The notes under the pieces were generated by a model, which saw only the letters and a program-made list of their open reading frames with translations, was not told the DNA's origin and made no database searches. A stretch of DNA of 64,000 nucleotides from Hanleya hanleyi (lineage: Eukaryota > Mollusca > Polyplacophora > Lepidopleurida > Hanleyidae): contig JAVTVY010016164.1 in NCBI GenBank assembly GCA_036873755.1, positions 1 through 64,000 on the forward strand, read 5' to 3'. Position 1 is the stretch's first letter, and every line of letters starts with the position of its first letter. This document shows positions 38,401 to 53,400 of this stretch, piece after piece. Made by a program: the position numbers and the translations under genes.

Positions 38401-41400
38401 AATAGTTTTGAATTATTGTAGTTTAAGTTGGAACCAAATAAGGGCTACTACAAACTAGGATCATGATGTAAGCAGCTTTTTCACAGCATGAGGGACCGCC
38501 TCTGCTATATGCATGGCATCGTCTTTGACTGTATAATCATGTCTGTATACTTAACTAACTACCAATTGAAAATGTTTATCGGTTGTCTCCGGTCTCAGAT
38601 AGACATTGAAATTCTGAAGAAACTGGCGTTTTATTTCGTGGAATTTTCAAAACGGTTGCCAAGGTATGGCAGACCAAAGGCCAAATTTCCCCTAAAGTCC
38701 CACTTATGACTTCCACCTATATAAACTCGTTGTAGATAAACCAAAAATCAGTTATCATAGAAAAATAGAAAATAAAAATAGAAAAATGATTCCAAATTCA
38801 GTCTCCATGACAGGGATGTTTTAATTTCTCATGATTTAATTTATTTCCCTTGGGCAGTAAAAAACTCCTGTTAAAAAAAAAATCACCCTGTCATGTACAT
38901 TTAATTTACAGCCATAGCCATCTATAGGCATTAATATCATGGCTATCACCAAAAAGTTTACTTAATATTTCTGGCACAATAAAGAGTGAACATAAAATAT
39001 CAACACCTTCGGATTATTAGAAGTAATTATGCCAAAGATAAATTTCTCAATCTAATTGAGGATTCCACCTATAAAATCACTGGTTTCAGTTGATGATCTC
39101 TGATGATATATTACTGACGTGCATTTGTACAACGCAAAATATATTCAATGCCATAGAATTCATCACCTTTCTTCTTCATAACTGTCATAGATAACTATAT
39201 ATTTTATCATCTCACACCAATATCATCACCTGTTTATTCATATACTTATTGTATATTATGGGATAGTACAAACCCCCTGTGATTTTTTTCCGCCAGTCAC
39301 TTACCTCAGTGATATATGATTTCTCTCATTATGCATGTGTGTTACTTTAGATTGGTGAATAAACTCAAATCAATTCAATTCAATTCATTTTGCATTTTGA
39401 ATTTCTCCATAAGCTGTCACGCTTTCCAACAATATGCAATACGATAACACAAGTGTCATAGTCACTTTGTTGAAAACTCTGCCCCCCCCCCATAAAAAAA
39501 AACATTAAAAAACACATAAACTTAGGAGTAAATATTAAAATTATTTGAAATAAACTTATTGAATTGCTACATTTGAAGACGAATATTGAGATTGCTTGAA
39601 ACAGAACCCGGTAAATCGTTCCATTCTAAGAAACTTAGAAGTGTTCCGGACAAATTTCAATAACACTGCTGAAATGAGCTACGATGCTCATCTGCGAGGG
39701 GTTAACGGTGTGTTAGAAATAGCTGCTGGTAGACTAGCAGTACACCGGTAAACCGGTAGGCCTATATAGCATTTGTGAAGATGTTTAATATAGTTTGCTG
39801 TGCGTTCTGCAACTGCTATCAGCCCGTGTAAGCTGCATGTGTTACACGATATCCTGGGTTTGGGCCACAGAAAAATCTTCCAAACTCCAGGAATATTATT
39901 CTCGAAGTCAAGCTGCGCTGAGGGATCTATCACAGATGTTTCTAGGTTAATCAGGCTGTCTTCTGGTGGTTAGGATAATGCCGAGAAGACCCGAGAATGA
40001 TAAATTGACGTCTGTGGAGTGTGGAGATACGAAGGTGCAGGGTAAACGATACGTGCCTTGCACTAAGCATCAGGCTACACAGCATTATGGTAGCCCGTGC
40101 ACTTCTAGTTTCTGCGCGTTTGCTGCCTTGAACCAAAACCGGCGGAAGAAATATGCGTTTCTTCTTTTATCTTATGCTTCTGGCGTTCCTGTTTATTTTT
40201 CTAAGTACGTCTAACTGCCGATGTCATAAATAACTCAGCCACGGGAGTTTTCTTCCCTGTCTATTTTACTAGTCAGTTATGCTTTTCATCAAACGGTTTG
40301 TTCTCATGTTAAAGCAGTTAGCTCTTATCTCGTTTTTACGGCCGTGTTACGTGTAGTACATATACACTAATGCATATATTCTGACAGGGGCAACTATTGT
40401 TTGTTTTAAAAGAAACATGCAATGATGCTGTCAATTTATCATAATGGCTCTTGACTTGTTGCTTCTTATACTTTGCGTATGAACCCGTAAAAGATAAAAA
40501 TAGTCTTAACCAATCTGGGCACCGAAATTACACCGAAAGACTTTTACTGGAATAATTTTACATTTTAACAAAAATATGATACCTCAAGCCCAAACCAAAT
40601 AAAGTTTGATTATATGTGTATATAAATTTGGTTAGATTGAAAACTCATCATTATTACGATTTCAAACTACTTTAGGAATTTTATTTTTTTTATTTTTTCG
40701 AGTATATGTTTCCATGATCTAGCACGGCTAGCATCGGTGTACTCTGATTATCAAATCGTAAAACTGTGTGAATGTCCCAGGAAACGATGTCCCTTTTCTT
40801 CGGTTTCAAAATAAGTCTTATCATATGAGTTGTAAATCAGGCAAAACTGTCCTAGGTAGGTTATCCGACAAGAGCCGGACATTTTTTTTTAACTACCGGA
40901 CATTCTTCCCTCTTACACCGGAAATAATCCTAATCACCGATTTTCTCGAACTTGCCGTAACACACATTACTGTATACATGTACGTATCAATTTTTTTTGT
41001 CAGTGAGATTATTTCTCTTATTTGAAATTCCAAATTCCAGTTGCCTGATTTGAGTGTAATTGCCCCGCTACGGTGGCTTATTGGTGCCATATTATAAAAC
41101 GTATAATTTTCTATATGAAACGTCGTATTATCTGTGTGTTCATAGAGATAACACGACGTTTCATATAGAAAATTAAACGTTTTATAATATGGCACTATCA
41201 AGCCTTCTATTTTGCAAGGGTTCCTGCAATTATTTTAAATAATAGATTGAGAACTGTTCTAGAATATTTGATTGCAAATCTGTTTTATAAAGAGAAATAT
41301 CTGTATATATTTCATATATATGAACATATAGCTTCTGTATACTCCATGTAGGTAATATTCGTTAATTAATAACTTAAATTGCGAGGGCCATTGGGTACTT

Positions 41401-44400
41401 ACCCAAAGTTTCCTGCATCATTACACCTCTAGTGGAATGAAGGAGATAAAACCCCTTCGCTTCATCTGTGGGATTTGGATGGGGGTGGTCTACTCTACGT
41501 CAGCACTCTGTGCCCCCCCCCCCCCGGTTCCCCCATGGCAAGTTCTTCTCTCAAGAACTATTCATCTCGTAGATTAGAAATTCGGCATCATTGTTTTATT
41601 CCAGCCGGTCGAGGCAGAGTGAAAAATGCTGCCTCAGCTGTCCAAATTATGTCGTTGTTCATGGTTTGACCCTGTCATTTTATCTAGCCTAGTTCGATTG
41701 AGAAGAAGTAGGCCTACTAATGCGCAGCATCGAAAACATCTAGAATTTTCGAAAAAAAGTCAAGTTGTCATGGCATAGTTCTTATCCGCCCGGAATATGG
41801 CAATATTCCAACGTAATTACCAGATGGTAACGTAAACGTGCCGTTTGTCATGTAGTAAATCTGTCCAATTTTCAATCTAACCGTACGATTACCGAGGATG
41901 GAAAGTCGTTTGCTCGATTCGAAGAAGATAATTAGAAGATATATATCTAACCGACTCTCTCTAAAATATGAAAATCTGACAAATTTCTTTGGGGTGTAAC
42001 TGAATCCAACAGAAATCTATCCCCTATCCGAAAGGATCAACCACTTATACTAGGGCCTTGGATAAAGTAAACATTTTGGAATTGTGTCACAGCTGCATAG
42101 GCTGTTTATGACAGCTATATGTTGTGTGTGGGGGGGGGGATAGTGGGAGAGATAACGATCATCCACTTTGTATTCCTCTCCTGTCTATGTCTACAGCATT
42201 GGGAATCCTTTTATTTCTATTGATAACTGTTGTAAATATAGAAAGTAGGCATCAAATTATCCTAAATATATTGCTTACAGTGATAACAATTTTGGTAATT
42301 TTTAAGTCAAAAATAGTCCAGTTATCACTGATTGAAAGCAGTTCCCATATTGTAGACATGGGAGGGGTGAGGGAAAGTATGACCCACAAATTTACACCGG
42401 GAGTCAGGCGTCAATGCACCCGTGAGTGCACAGGGACATACCTTAAATACAAGCTCCACTATACCTGCAATATATGTATAAACTCTCACTCTATATATAT
42501 ATGCATGTACTACATAGTGCTTCATTTTTTTCTGCAATATGTAATTCATGTAATTAGTTTGCTAGTGCCTTAAGATATATCAGATACAGAAACGTGGAAC
42601 CACAACACTCAGTGTGTCTTTTGAGTTTGCCCAATTGCTACGACGAATATATGTGGCTGAGACAATTTGACATATTACTAGTTTTTTTTATACGCCCACC
42701 CAAAAGGTGGACGTATTATGAGATGGCGATTTCCGTCAGTCCGTCTTTCAGGTCTTTATCTGGGACAGTTTTCTATGTAGGCTTACAGTTCCAATTTTTT
42801 TGTGAGTGAATACCCTAGGGGGAAACGCTGTGTCGTGTACCAAAATCACAAAAATCACAAAAATCATGAAATCATTGAACCGAGCGTGTTCGGTCTATGT
42901 CTTTGACAGTTGCATTTTTGTGAGTGGATGCACTAGGCGAAAACGATGTCGCGTATAAACATTGAGGTCAAGGTCAATTGTCAAAGGTCAGTATGACTTA
43001 AAACTCATGAGGTCATTGAAAATTGTGTTAGTCGATACAATATGGGGAGACGATATGTCACATACCAAGATAATATTGAAGACAATTTTTACTCTTGTTT
43101 ATATTTACTGGACATAAGGGTCCCTTTATAAGCTGTGTAAATCCAAATCACGTCAGGATGTAACCCTTCTTCAGATCATGGCGTTTGTGAGATGGTGAAA
43201 CTATCTTTTCTTTAACTCTATCGATTGACAATCAAAGCTCGATTTAGATTTCGAACAAACCCCGAAATTACAAGCGTCTAATCCGTCATTCATAATCCAG
43301 CCGTCGTCCATTAGAGAATATCCGCGTCCATAATCCAAAGACCTATTCCATTTTCCATATAACAGTATTAGCACCAAATTCAAAAAGACAATCATAGTAT
43401 ACATAAACATAGGCTTGTTTCCTGCAAGAGAGAAGCGGTCAACAGTTTTCAATGATGCCGGCAAGACTTGACTACAAATGATTCGAATAACAATGATAAA
43501 GTAGGAGATACCCTCACCATACTATCTCCACAATCATTGGAATTTGACCTATTTCCACATTTTCACAGGTGGAGCGGTATAGGCATGGCTTTGGTCCATG
43601 GATAAAGGAACCGATAAACACTGCCGCCTATACATGTGAGATTGAGCTTGGTCTTTGTGACCAACCAATTGTGTTTCAATTCGCCATACTTTAGGAGAGT
43701 GATCATGTGCGGGATCAGTGGGTGCAAACTGAAAGAGAGGCTTTACAGTTATTATCCTCGCCCATATGCATTTATATCCTTCGGTGGTAACTGGCATTGG
43801 AATATGTGGCCGACATGCGCAGCCGTGTAAGTCTGCCCACCAGTCCCGGTACATGTACGTCATATATGTAGCATCCATAAACGTCCAGTGCTCGTAACCA
43901 TTTCCGCTTCATATCATATCTGTAATTTTCAATGTATATGCTGACCAAATTAGCACCACTCCTACCTCTGGTCACGACCCATACATGCGACAATTTTCCA
44001 GGTCACCAGGTCAAATTATATTATCGTCTATATTGTACTTCTCCACTACACACTTGATGATTTCGCTAACGGATATCTTTGATAGGCTTGAACTATCCAG
44101 AAATGGGTCCCAAGACCTCAACCACACCGTCCCGAGCTGTACAAAGAAAACAAAATCATACTCGAGGTGTTGGGTCGATAAAGGCATGTGGAAGAACTAT
44201 ATATGCATGTAGGGTCATGCTCTTCCACAAAGTTTGCATACACCATTATATCATCAATATTGGCTTCAAAGTGAGAATGAGGGGTAGGGATACCACGATA
44301 TACTTACTGCGTGAAATACACAGAAGGATAATACAAACCTCCATTATATGTCTTACCGGTATCGTGTATAAACTGTCTACAAGGGTTCACAGATATTTTC

Positions 44401-47400
44401 CGGAGTACGACATCTTTCACCTTTCTGTCGCTTCAAATAATTTGATTAGATTCGTCTCATCAGATTTACTCTTTTGATGGCATTCGCATTGTTATCTTGT
44501 TCTGTGAGATATGCGCTTTCTCTCCTTTCAGTCTGGTGACTCAAAACGATTTTATAAAATGGAATAGATATTAAATCATTATATTCATATTCCGCGCTAT
44601 ATAAGACCATCTCCAATTCTTGTGATAAATATTGTACACTGACGGCAAAATACGATCGTAGCGTGTAAGATCTCTGGCGCTACGTTTCAAAACTTCTGTG
44701 TAATTCCTCTTAACCCGAAGCTAGGGGCTTTTTGATTATCACGTGTTTATATCTCTATGATATTTAAATGAACAATCACAATCTGATATGACTGATATAC
44801 ATACTCTATGGTCAATGATTAAGATTTTATGTAAAGAACATCCTCGTGTCTTTTATGGACTACGGCTTAATTTTGAATGCCCGATCGGACGTTTGCTGTG
44901 GCATCACTCAGTATAGTTAGCGATATATGTTGTTTGAGTAACATATCTGATTTAGATCGAGAAGTACCGTTTAACACCTGTCATTGAAATAGATAGTCCG
45001 ACCCAGCATACTATTTAACATATACACTTGTACTATCATATTATCTTCGTTTACACTGGATTGTACACAGTTTAACCATATAGTAAGTTTGTGTACCGCT
45101 GAAAGAATGTCTGCTAGGAAAAATGGCAGGCTCCTATCTAATAAGTCCTGTCTAGCTAGGACATACTTGGAAGCCTATCAGAATGGACAGTATTTCTTGG
45201 GACTTGATTTACAGCATTATTCATGTTCTTGATATGGGGGTGATTTAGGTTACAACGCATATAAGGGAAGTGGGAAGAGGTGCCGACATACTGACAGAGC
45301 CACATGACTTCACAGTATAGTCTTCTGGTTAACCTATTCTACAGCACATACACAGCACGCTTTTATTGTACCTGTTCATGTGGCAACTTGGATGACATGA
45401 CCACACGGCCCCTAGCACCGGCATAAGCGGTGTTAGATACAAATCTAGAGAGCTGTGATGAAAATGCTCTGACAACTCGTATATTGGAAATTGGTGAGCT
45501 GTATCGCTGTGACAACTCGTACAAAGGGGGATTGGCGGGTTTTATCGTCGTCAGATGAAAATGACGGCATTTAACACAGAAGACTGTAAGGCCCGATGTC
45601 AACCCAGCATCAACTTTCGCCTTTCTCAACTTTTGCCTTTCTCAACTTTTCATTACAATTTCAAGCTATTACCGAAGCTCAGTAAATAAATAAGGCCTAT
45701 CCCGAATTCCCGGATAACCCACTTCTATATCCTTTTCATCCATCTTATATTATACTGTGGAATTTCCGTGTTAACTGTTTGCGAATAAAACAATACAATC
45801 AGGTCTTGGGACATTATATTTGAAGTATAATGGAATTGCTCATTCGCAATAAAGAAGCGGTTGTGCACTACTGTATTTTTCAACTACCGATAATTTCTTA
45901 CGTTTGTGCCATAGTCTAGTTGTTGCACTGTACCAGACAGGAATCATATGCCAATAGAATGTAACATTCTTTGAGTGTTACTGAATCATTGCTCCGATAT
46001 ACTGACAGGGAATGTTTATTGGAAGTCGTTTATACCATCAGTAGACTCGTCGTCTCAGGTAAGTGAGAATGTAGGTAGTATCTGCATAGCTGACTCATCT
46101 GCTGGCTGGTGTATGTAATCGGAAGCAGACACACGTTACCAGGTCGTGTAGGTTTGCTATCTCAACTACCATTCTACCTCCAGTCTCACTGAAGCTTTTT
46201 GTTTCTTCATACCACTATTAGCCTATCAGCCAAATCAGGCTGGCATAGGCAACGGTTAAAGGAATTGACGTTGAAATAACCTGGGGAACAGTTATCGTGA
46301 ATGACACTTCGCAGAAAAGCAGAACAGTTCCACGATTTGATACTCAGAGTAACGCCCCTGTTTCGACGTGCGATCTTCATTAGAAAATTGAAATTACGAA
46401 AGTAACATGCTGCTTATTTGAGTAAGCTGAGACTATCACAACCCCTCTCCATTCATTTCTCTTTTCTTTGCCTTTCCTTTCACCAAACCGATAGAAATTG
46501 AGACATCACATTCCAACAACAGAACCCAACAGAAGAGTTCAATGGTGCATCCGACTCTGTCAGAAAATTATATTGTTTCAGAAGTCCTGGTCCTGGTACG
46601 AGTTGTCACAGCGAAACAGCTCACCAATTATACCAGTATACGAGTTGTCAGAGCATTTCCATCATAGCTCTCTAGATTTGTATCTAATACCACTTATGCC
46701 GGTGCTAGGGGCCGTGTGGTCATATCATCCATGTTGCCACATGAACAGGTACAATAAAAGCGTACCTGAGATACAACACATATCACGAATCCTTAGATTC
46801 TTGGTATGTGCTTTAGAATAACTTAACCAGAAGGCTATTCTGTGATGTCATGTGACGCAGTCAGTATGTCGGCACCTCTTCCCACTTCCCTTATATGTGT
46901 TGTAATGTACCTGACTCGGTGTCAGAATGTTATGGTTTCAAAAATCAAAGATATGAGGAAGGTTTGTAGAAAAGGCAGACTAGCAATGTGTCCATGTAAG
47001 TTTAATGTCTTTCTTGAGACCCAATGACACAATGACCCAGAGGTGAATAGACCAGTCTGACTGGTTTTCGACTGGATTCGGTTCTATGACCACATGCATG
47101 TGTGGAGTAAGTGTGGTGCCCTTATGCGTAGCAAATTTGCAGATATGATGATAGCAAGTAAATGGTGACATTTGACACAAGTTTGGCACATTGAATGAAT
47201 TGAATTGTTGCATTGTAGGTTTAAGGGGATTGCCAATCATTATGAAACCTACTATACTAGTTACAGGTCTGTCAGGTATGACTGATTTCTACTGTTGCAC
47301 TTTATTCTTACTCTGATCAATACAGCTCCTATGTAAGAAATTATCCACATGATCTGATTGAGAAGGTAATTTATAGGACACTTACCTAATCTCAACTCAC

Positions 47401-50400
47401 CACCTGGTTGTAGATGTCCTTTCGAAATATACTGAAGTGAATTGCATAAAATTGATGAACTATTGAAATAGCAAGGTTGGACATTCAATATTTAGTTGTC
47501 GTCCATAAAAAGAAAATTCCGCGTCATGATGAAAATGTCTATTTCGTACGACAGCTCCAATTTCAAATGTGTATGAAGTAAAAATGAATATCACTAATAA
47601 TGCCTGCGTAACATTGATGATCTGGACACAGTGTAACAATCACGCCCCAAGAGCCCGGTAACCGTTAATAGTAAGTGCCATTCTGACCTCACTGAGTAAA
47701 TGAACTGTAAACTCCTCATAAATCCCAGAAGACGCTCAATGTTTGGCTATTTCGGCTACATGAAGTTTTTTTTGTAGATCTGCCATTTTGTACAGTTTGT
47801 ACTACAGAAATACCGACCTCCACCGGACAGAACATGATCTAAGGTTGAAAGGAGCATCGATTTAAGATAACAATCAAAAGAATTGTTATATTTCTGTATT
47901 TTAATTGAATGATCATTTGGATATGAATGTGGGATGGTTTCAATTAACACACATATTGATGCAGCTTGGAGCTGGTAAAAGAAAAAAAATTGTTGCGGCA
48001 GCTGGAGAGTGGAATGCAGTGGAAACGTACTTAGATCTGTCGTTAGGTTTTTCCAACAACTTTCTTAGCTTTATTTATAGAGATTCCAAGGAACTGGGAG
48101 TTGTGGTCCGTGTAACCTTGCACAATTCAATTTTCGTTTTTTTGCTTTTGGTTTCTCAAAATCAAAAATTGAAATTTGACCGTCAATTTTCAATTTTCGT
48201 TTTTCGTTTTCTGTTTCTCAAAATCAAAAATTGAAATTTGACATTCAATTTTCGATTTTCGTTTTTCGTTTTACTTCGCGCAAAAATGAAAATATAATAT
48301 TGAAAATTGCCTCGATTTGTCCGTTTTTCGTTTTTTGATTTTAACTTTGACGCGTCAGTGTTAACTGCGCACGAACAAGGCTTATGATGTCACTTTCGGT
48401 CCGCGGAGTAGTATGGAAAGCGCAAATCGGATTGTATAGGCAGGTGTGGAGCATAATATGGAAAACCAGTAGGGGGAAAGATTTGGGAGTTTCATTACAC
48501 TATAGATCCCTGGAGCCAGGCATTCGACCTAGATTATAATGGGCCAACTGCACATGTGCAGAAGCGAGTAGGCATTCGTGCAGCAGGTGTGATGCATTAT
48601 ATGGAGAACAACGGAGGTGATACACACGGTAGTTTCACTAAAGTATGATAGTATAATAAATACGTGGATACCTTAATCATAACCCCCAAAGGAACTACCC
48701 GCTTCGATGCGTTTGACATCCGCACTTAAAGCGTTGAAGCGTTTTTGACGCTGAACGTTGACGGGCATCTGAACGCTCCAACGATCCAGGTCCCAAAAAT
48801 AGAGAATGGAGATTGGACCTGAAGCGTTGAAGCATTCAGACGTCTGGCATCAAACGTGGCGATTGTGTGCTTGTTTGAAATGGTGGTTTACGGGGCCGCT
48901 TATGCGGATTTCGCGTCCCATCACCGCGATGCTTACTCTTATTGGTATTACATCTTTGTTGGTATCTTTGTAAATACTATATTTCAAATCAATAACAAAT
49001 AGCGGTTGTGTGCAGAATGCTGTTCGCTTTTGTAGCGCTCTAAACATCTATTTTTAGAAATGAGAAAATCTAAGACTGCGTCAATGCCAATAACCAATGA
49101 GAACAGCGGAATGCCACCTATCCAGACCTGTCTGGTGCATCTTCAGGTAAATCGTGAATCCTCGCACAGGGTTTACCTGGACATTTTTGATGATTCGAGT
49201 GAGTTCTTGAGTCGTTGCCTCAATCTCGAACATTTCATCCCCAGAGGTTATTTTGAATCAGCATGTCGGCATCCCAAGCCGGCGGTTTTTGCTTTGACTC
49301 ACTATGTCGATTTCAGCCTGACATCAAAGTTATGTCAGCGATGTCACATCTCAAACAGTGCAGCTAGCGGATTGTCGTAATGAGCTAGCTGAGCCTGTTC
49401 AAGAATTGGTTTGATTTAGAGGATACCCCTTGATCTTTTTTTTATCCAGAACTACCGTGAGCAACTAACCAAGGCAATGTATAGATACCCTAACAAAACG
49501 ATCAGTACACTGGCTTCCGAGGATGGCCTGGTGGGCCACATGCCTCTCACGCTCCACACCTCTAAAACGACACGATTCATGTTTTCTATTCTACTCGGCG
49601 TACCGGAAGTGACATCATAACCCGTCCACGGGCGAACTTAACATTGATACGTCAAAGTTAAAATCAAAAAACGAAAACGGAGGCAATTTTCAATATTTGA
49701 TTTTCATTTTTGCGTCAAGCAAAACGAAAAACGAAAATTGAAAATTGACTGTCAAATATCAATTTTCGTTTTTTGTTTTTGCAATCCCAGGATCAAAAAT
49801 TGAAAATTGACGGTCAAATTTCAATTTTTGATTCTATGATCACAAAAACAAAAAACGAAAATTGAAAATTGACGGCCAAATTTCAATTTTTGATTTTGAG
49901 ATTAAAGAAACAAAAAACGAAAATTGAAAATTGACCGTCAAATTTCAATTTTTGATTTTGAGAAACCAGAAACGAAAAACGAAAATTGAATTGTGCAAGG
50001 TTACACGGACCAGTTGTTGACCGCTTCTCTCTTGTGGAAAACCGCCTTGTGCTTTTACTACTTTTACTTCATGGAATTGGTGCTAAATGTCATACTTAAG
50101 GATGTCCGCAGCTGGTAAATCAAAGTAATTAACTTTTTGAATAATGTGTGTTGTTGCATTCATAATTGTGTAATATGAGGTAAAAACGAAGAAAAAAATA
50201 TGGATTGGTGTGCATTTTTTATCTGTAGGCAACGTTAAGTGATAACCCAGAAATCATAGGAAATAGCCCTACTTTTGAAGCATAGTCATGAGAAAATCAT
50301 ATAAATAGTGTTTAACATTTTCTTATTTTCTAACTGTTTGCAGATAATCACAATGTCTATCAAAATTTATCAAATTGGGTGGATGTTGCTGTGCAAAATT

Positions 50401-53400
50401 CTCAGCTAGAACGCTTTTAAAGGAAATCCCTATTTCTTAACCTAGGAAAGGGAGATAACTCAATAGGAAAACAGGCAAAATGGCCGCCAAAGCCAAAAAT
50501 CACCAGCGGATATCCTCAAGAGGTATTATTGACGCGGGAATTCTTTTATGGACGACGGCTGAATATTGAATGTCGGACCTGAGGCCTGCTATTTACCGGA
50601 GGACAGTTCTATCAGTGTCTCGTAGGGTGTGCTTGTTATGAAATGGTAATTTCTAACTTTTCAAGATTGTCAATATAACTCATGAACGTTAACAGCAATC
50701 CCAATTTATGTCTTTTACCTCGGTATATTCTTACCTTACAGTGTGAATCATTTCATTTGATCCAAAACGGGGCATATGTCTTTGAGGATCATTGAGCAAT
50801 CTAGCCTGTCTATACAGGTAGAAAACAATTTCACCGATTGCCTTGTGTTTTTTGATATGGGGAATTTCAACAACATACTTATATCATACTAAATTGTACA
50901 TACTGTCGGATTATCATCGGCGAAACTGCGTGTATCTCCAATTAATTAATTTCTATGCTGGTGTCAGTACCATTTTGAATCTTTTTAAACTGCTGGTACT
51001 GACATTGTTAAGAAGATACAATATTTATGCGTCAACTCTGATAGAAAAATCACGTAGTAAAGGTTTACAGATGATAAAAGTAGATAGCGAAACGAAAGTT
51101 GAACGTCATTGGATTGTGTCGATACAGATTAATGTAGGTCAAAATCAGACGATTTATTACGCTAAAGAAATTAGTTAAATTGTCTGAATAACAGACCAAA
51201 GCTTAGTAGCTAACTTATTATATGTATTTCATTATATCTATTCACCCTGCACCTTCAACGACATATAACTGGCTAACACATTACCGTTTCATAGATGATA
51301 ACCAGGCTACATTTAGCTTTCATAAAACAAATGATGTGGGTGAAAATTTTCGCCTCAAATGTCATTATCTCTTCCTCTGATCAAAATAGACTCACTCAAG
51401 AGGCACTGAACCGACAGCTCTAGATATATTATTGCTGTATACTAATTCCTCAAACCACGTTACATGGATGTCATCTGGCAGGGAAAGCGTAGAATATCCG
51501 ATGTTGGAATATTGTTGTTACAATAAACAGGAGGTCGGGGAAGGTCGGGGGAGGTCGGGGAAGGTCGTATCCACCTCGTGTGGACGTATCGTCATTATTT
51601 CTGATGCCTTAAGGGAAGGGACAAATTGTCTAAAAATGACCGGACAGCTCGTATTAGCATCTGGTTATATAACTGGCATATGAACCACAGCAGTGTGATG
51701 TACACACACAATCACATCTTGACGTAGTCTACATTGAGTGACAGTCCTGCAGACTGTGGATGTACAAATGTAGCGCAGATTGTTTGTACCTGCCTGTTAA
51801 CAATATTTTTGCTGGACTCGGCATTGAAACTTACTTAGGCCAGCGATACATGTTGAAGCCCACCACATTTTGCCTCAAGATCTGTCCGCTCACTACAAGA
51901 GATTATATTCCCAATTCGTTTTAGATGATGCTTCGTATATACATAACAGCAGTTGAGTACATAACGGTTCGCATTTGTTTCTCCTTGAACCACCACTCAT
52001 TCCTCCGCAGGAATTGGTTTAGAAGTTTCATGTTTCGAACGAGTGTCTCAATTCCAACCAAATTCGCAGATTTATGCAACCTACATGGGATGATCATTGT
52101 AAACGAAACCTTCTGTAAGACTGGATTTACAGTTCAGATAGAAGCTGTACCATCCGTTTGCTTGGACCACTGTCTCTAAAGAAATGAAGCATGCCTTCTG
52201 TCTCGTTGTCTTTGCTACAAGACAGATGATTACAATTTCGACATCATAAACTCGCTCATCCTGGGCAGTGATATTCCAGTGGGACCTACATAGCTGGCCT
52301 AGTAGCATCTGCTAGATCCTGTGTAAAATGTGACGATTTTAATCAACGTCACAAAACATTATTGCAGACAATTATAAACCAGGGCTATACCACCAAGCGC
52401 ATCCTCTCAAATTGTCTCAGATTTGGCGATACATATCGCATGCTGATAGCAAACTACGATCGTAGAGTGCAAGATGTGCGGTGTTTCGTAACTTGTACTT
52501 AATTCTGCTTAACCCGGGGCTAGAGTCCGTATGAACCCATGTACTTCAAGATTCTTATGGTGTTATAATGAACAGTCACACCCAAAGCATGACTGAGATA
52601 CATCATTCTAGGTAACGACTTTACAACGAAAATCATATGAATTCAGAATGATGATCAACGATACGGATTTGAACATCATGATGTCTTGCCGGCATCATTG
52701 AAAACTGTTGACCACTTCTCTCTTACAGGAACTAGTCTATGTTTATTATTTTTATTCATTTTTTTATTTATTTATTGAATTTGGTGCTGATGTTGTATAT
52801 GGATGAGGTCTTTGGATTATAAACGCGGAAATTCTTTTATGGACGACGGTTGAATATTTAATGACGGACGAGACGCTTATATTATATTTCTTGCACATAC
52901 CATGTCACACCGTTTCTCGGTCAGGGATATTAGAAGTTATATTTGATCCTGAGGAGATTACATAAATCAAACTCAGACGAAGACAATCCTGTGTTGCGTA
53001 AAGGAAAGCTATTTTTTTCTTTACGCCTTGATACCCAATATAAACATTACTTCTTACAGTGACTATGCACATGTAAAGTCTATTGCACTGTAAAGTCTAT
53101 TGCACTGTTTTCAGACATCAATACATGGCGTTATAGTCATTATTACGAGCACTTGTCTTTGATATCTCGACTCATTAAGGCAGTTTGCAACTGCAAGACC
53201 TTCAAGAGTCAAATCGTTACATGAAAATTAAAAATGCACTTGTAAGTATTTTGTCAGATAGCGATGGTACATAATTAACCCCCCCCCCCCCGCCCCTCCC
53301 ATCTCAACCCCACTCACCCACTCACACAGACCCGATAGGGTTGATGGATGCATCCTCGTTTCACAGACCAGTGCTTAAAACTGACTTTGCTGTCATTTTG

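Noticed and set aside
48110..48300. Possible coding region on either strand
   Set aside because: The sequence is low-complexity subrepeats of a terminal inverted repeat.
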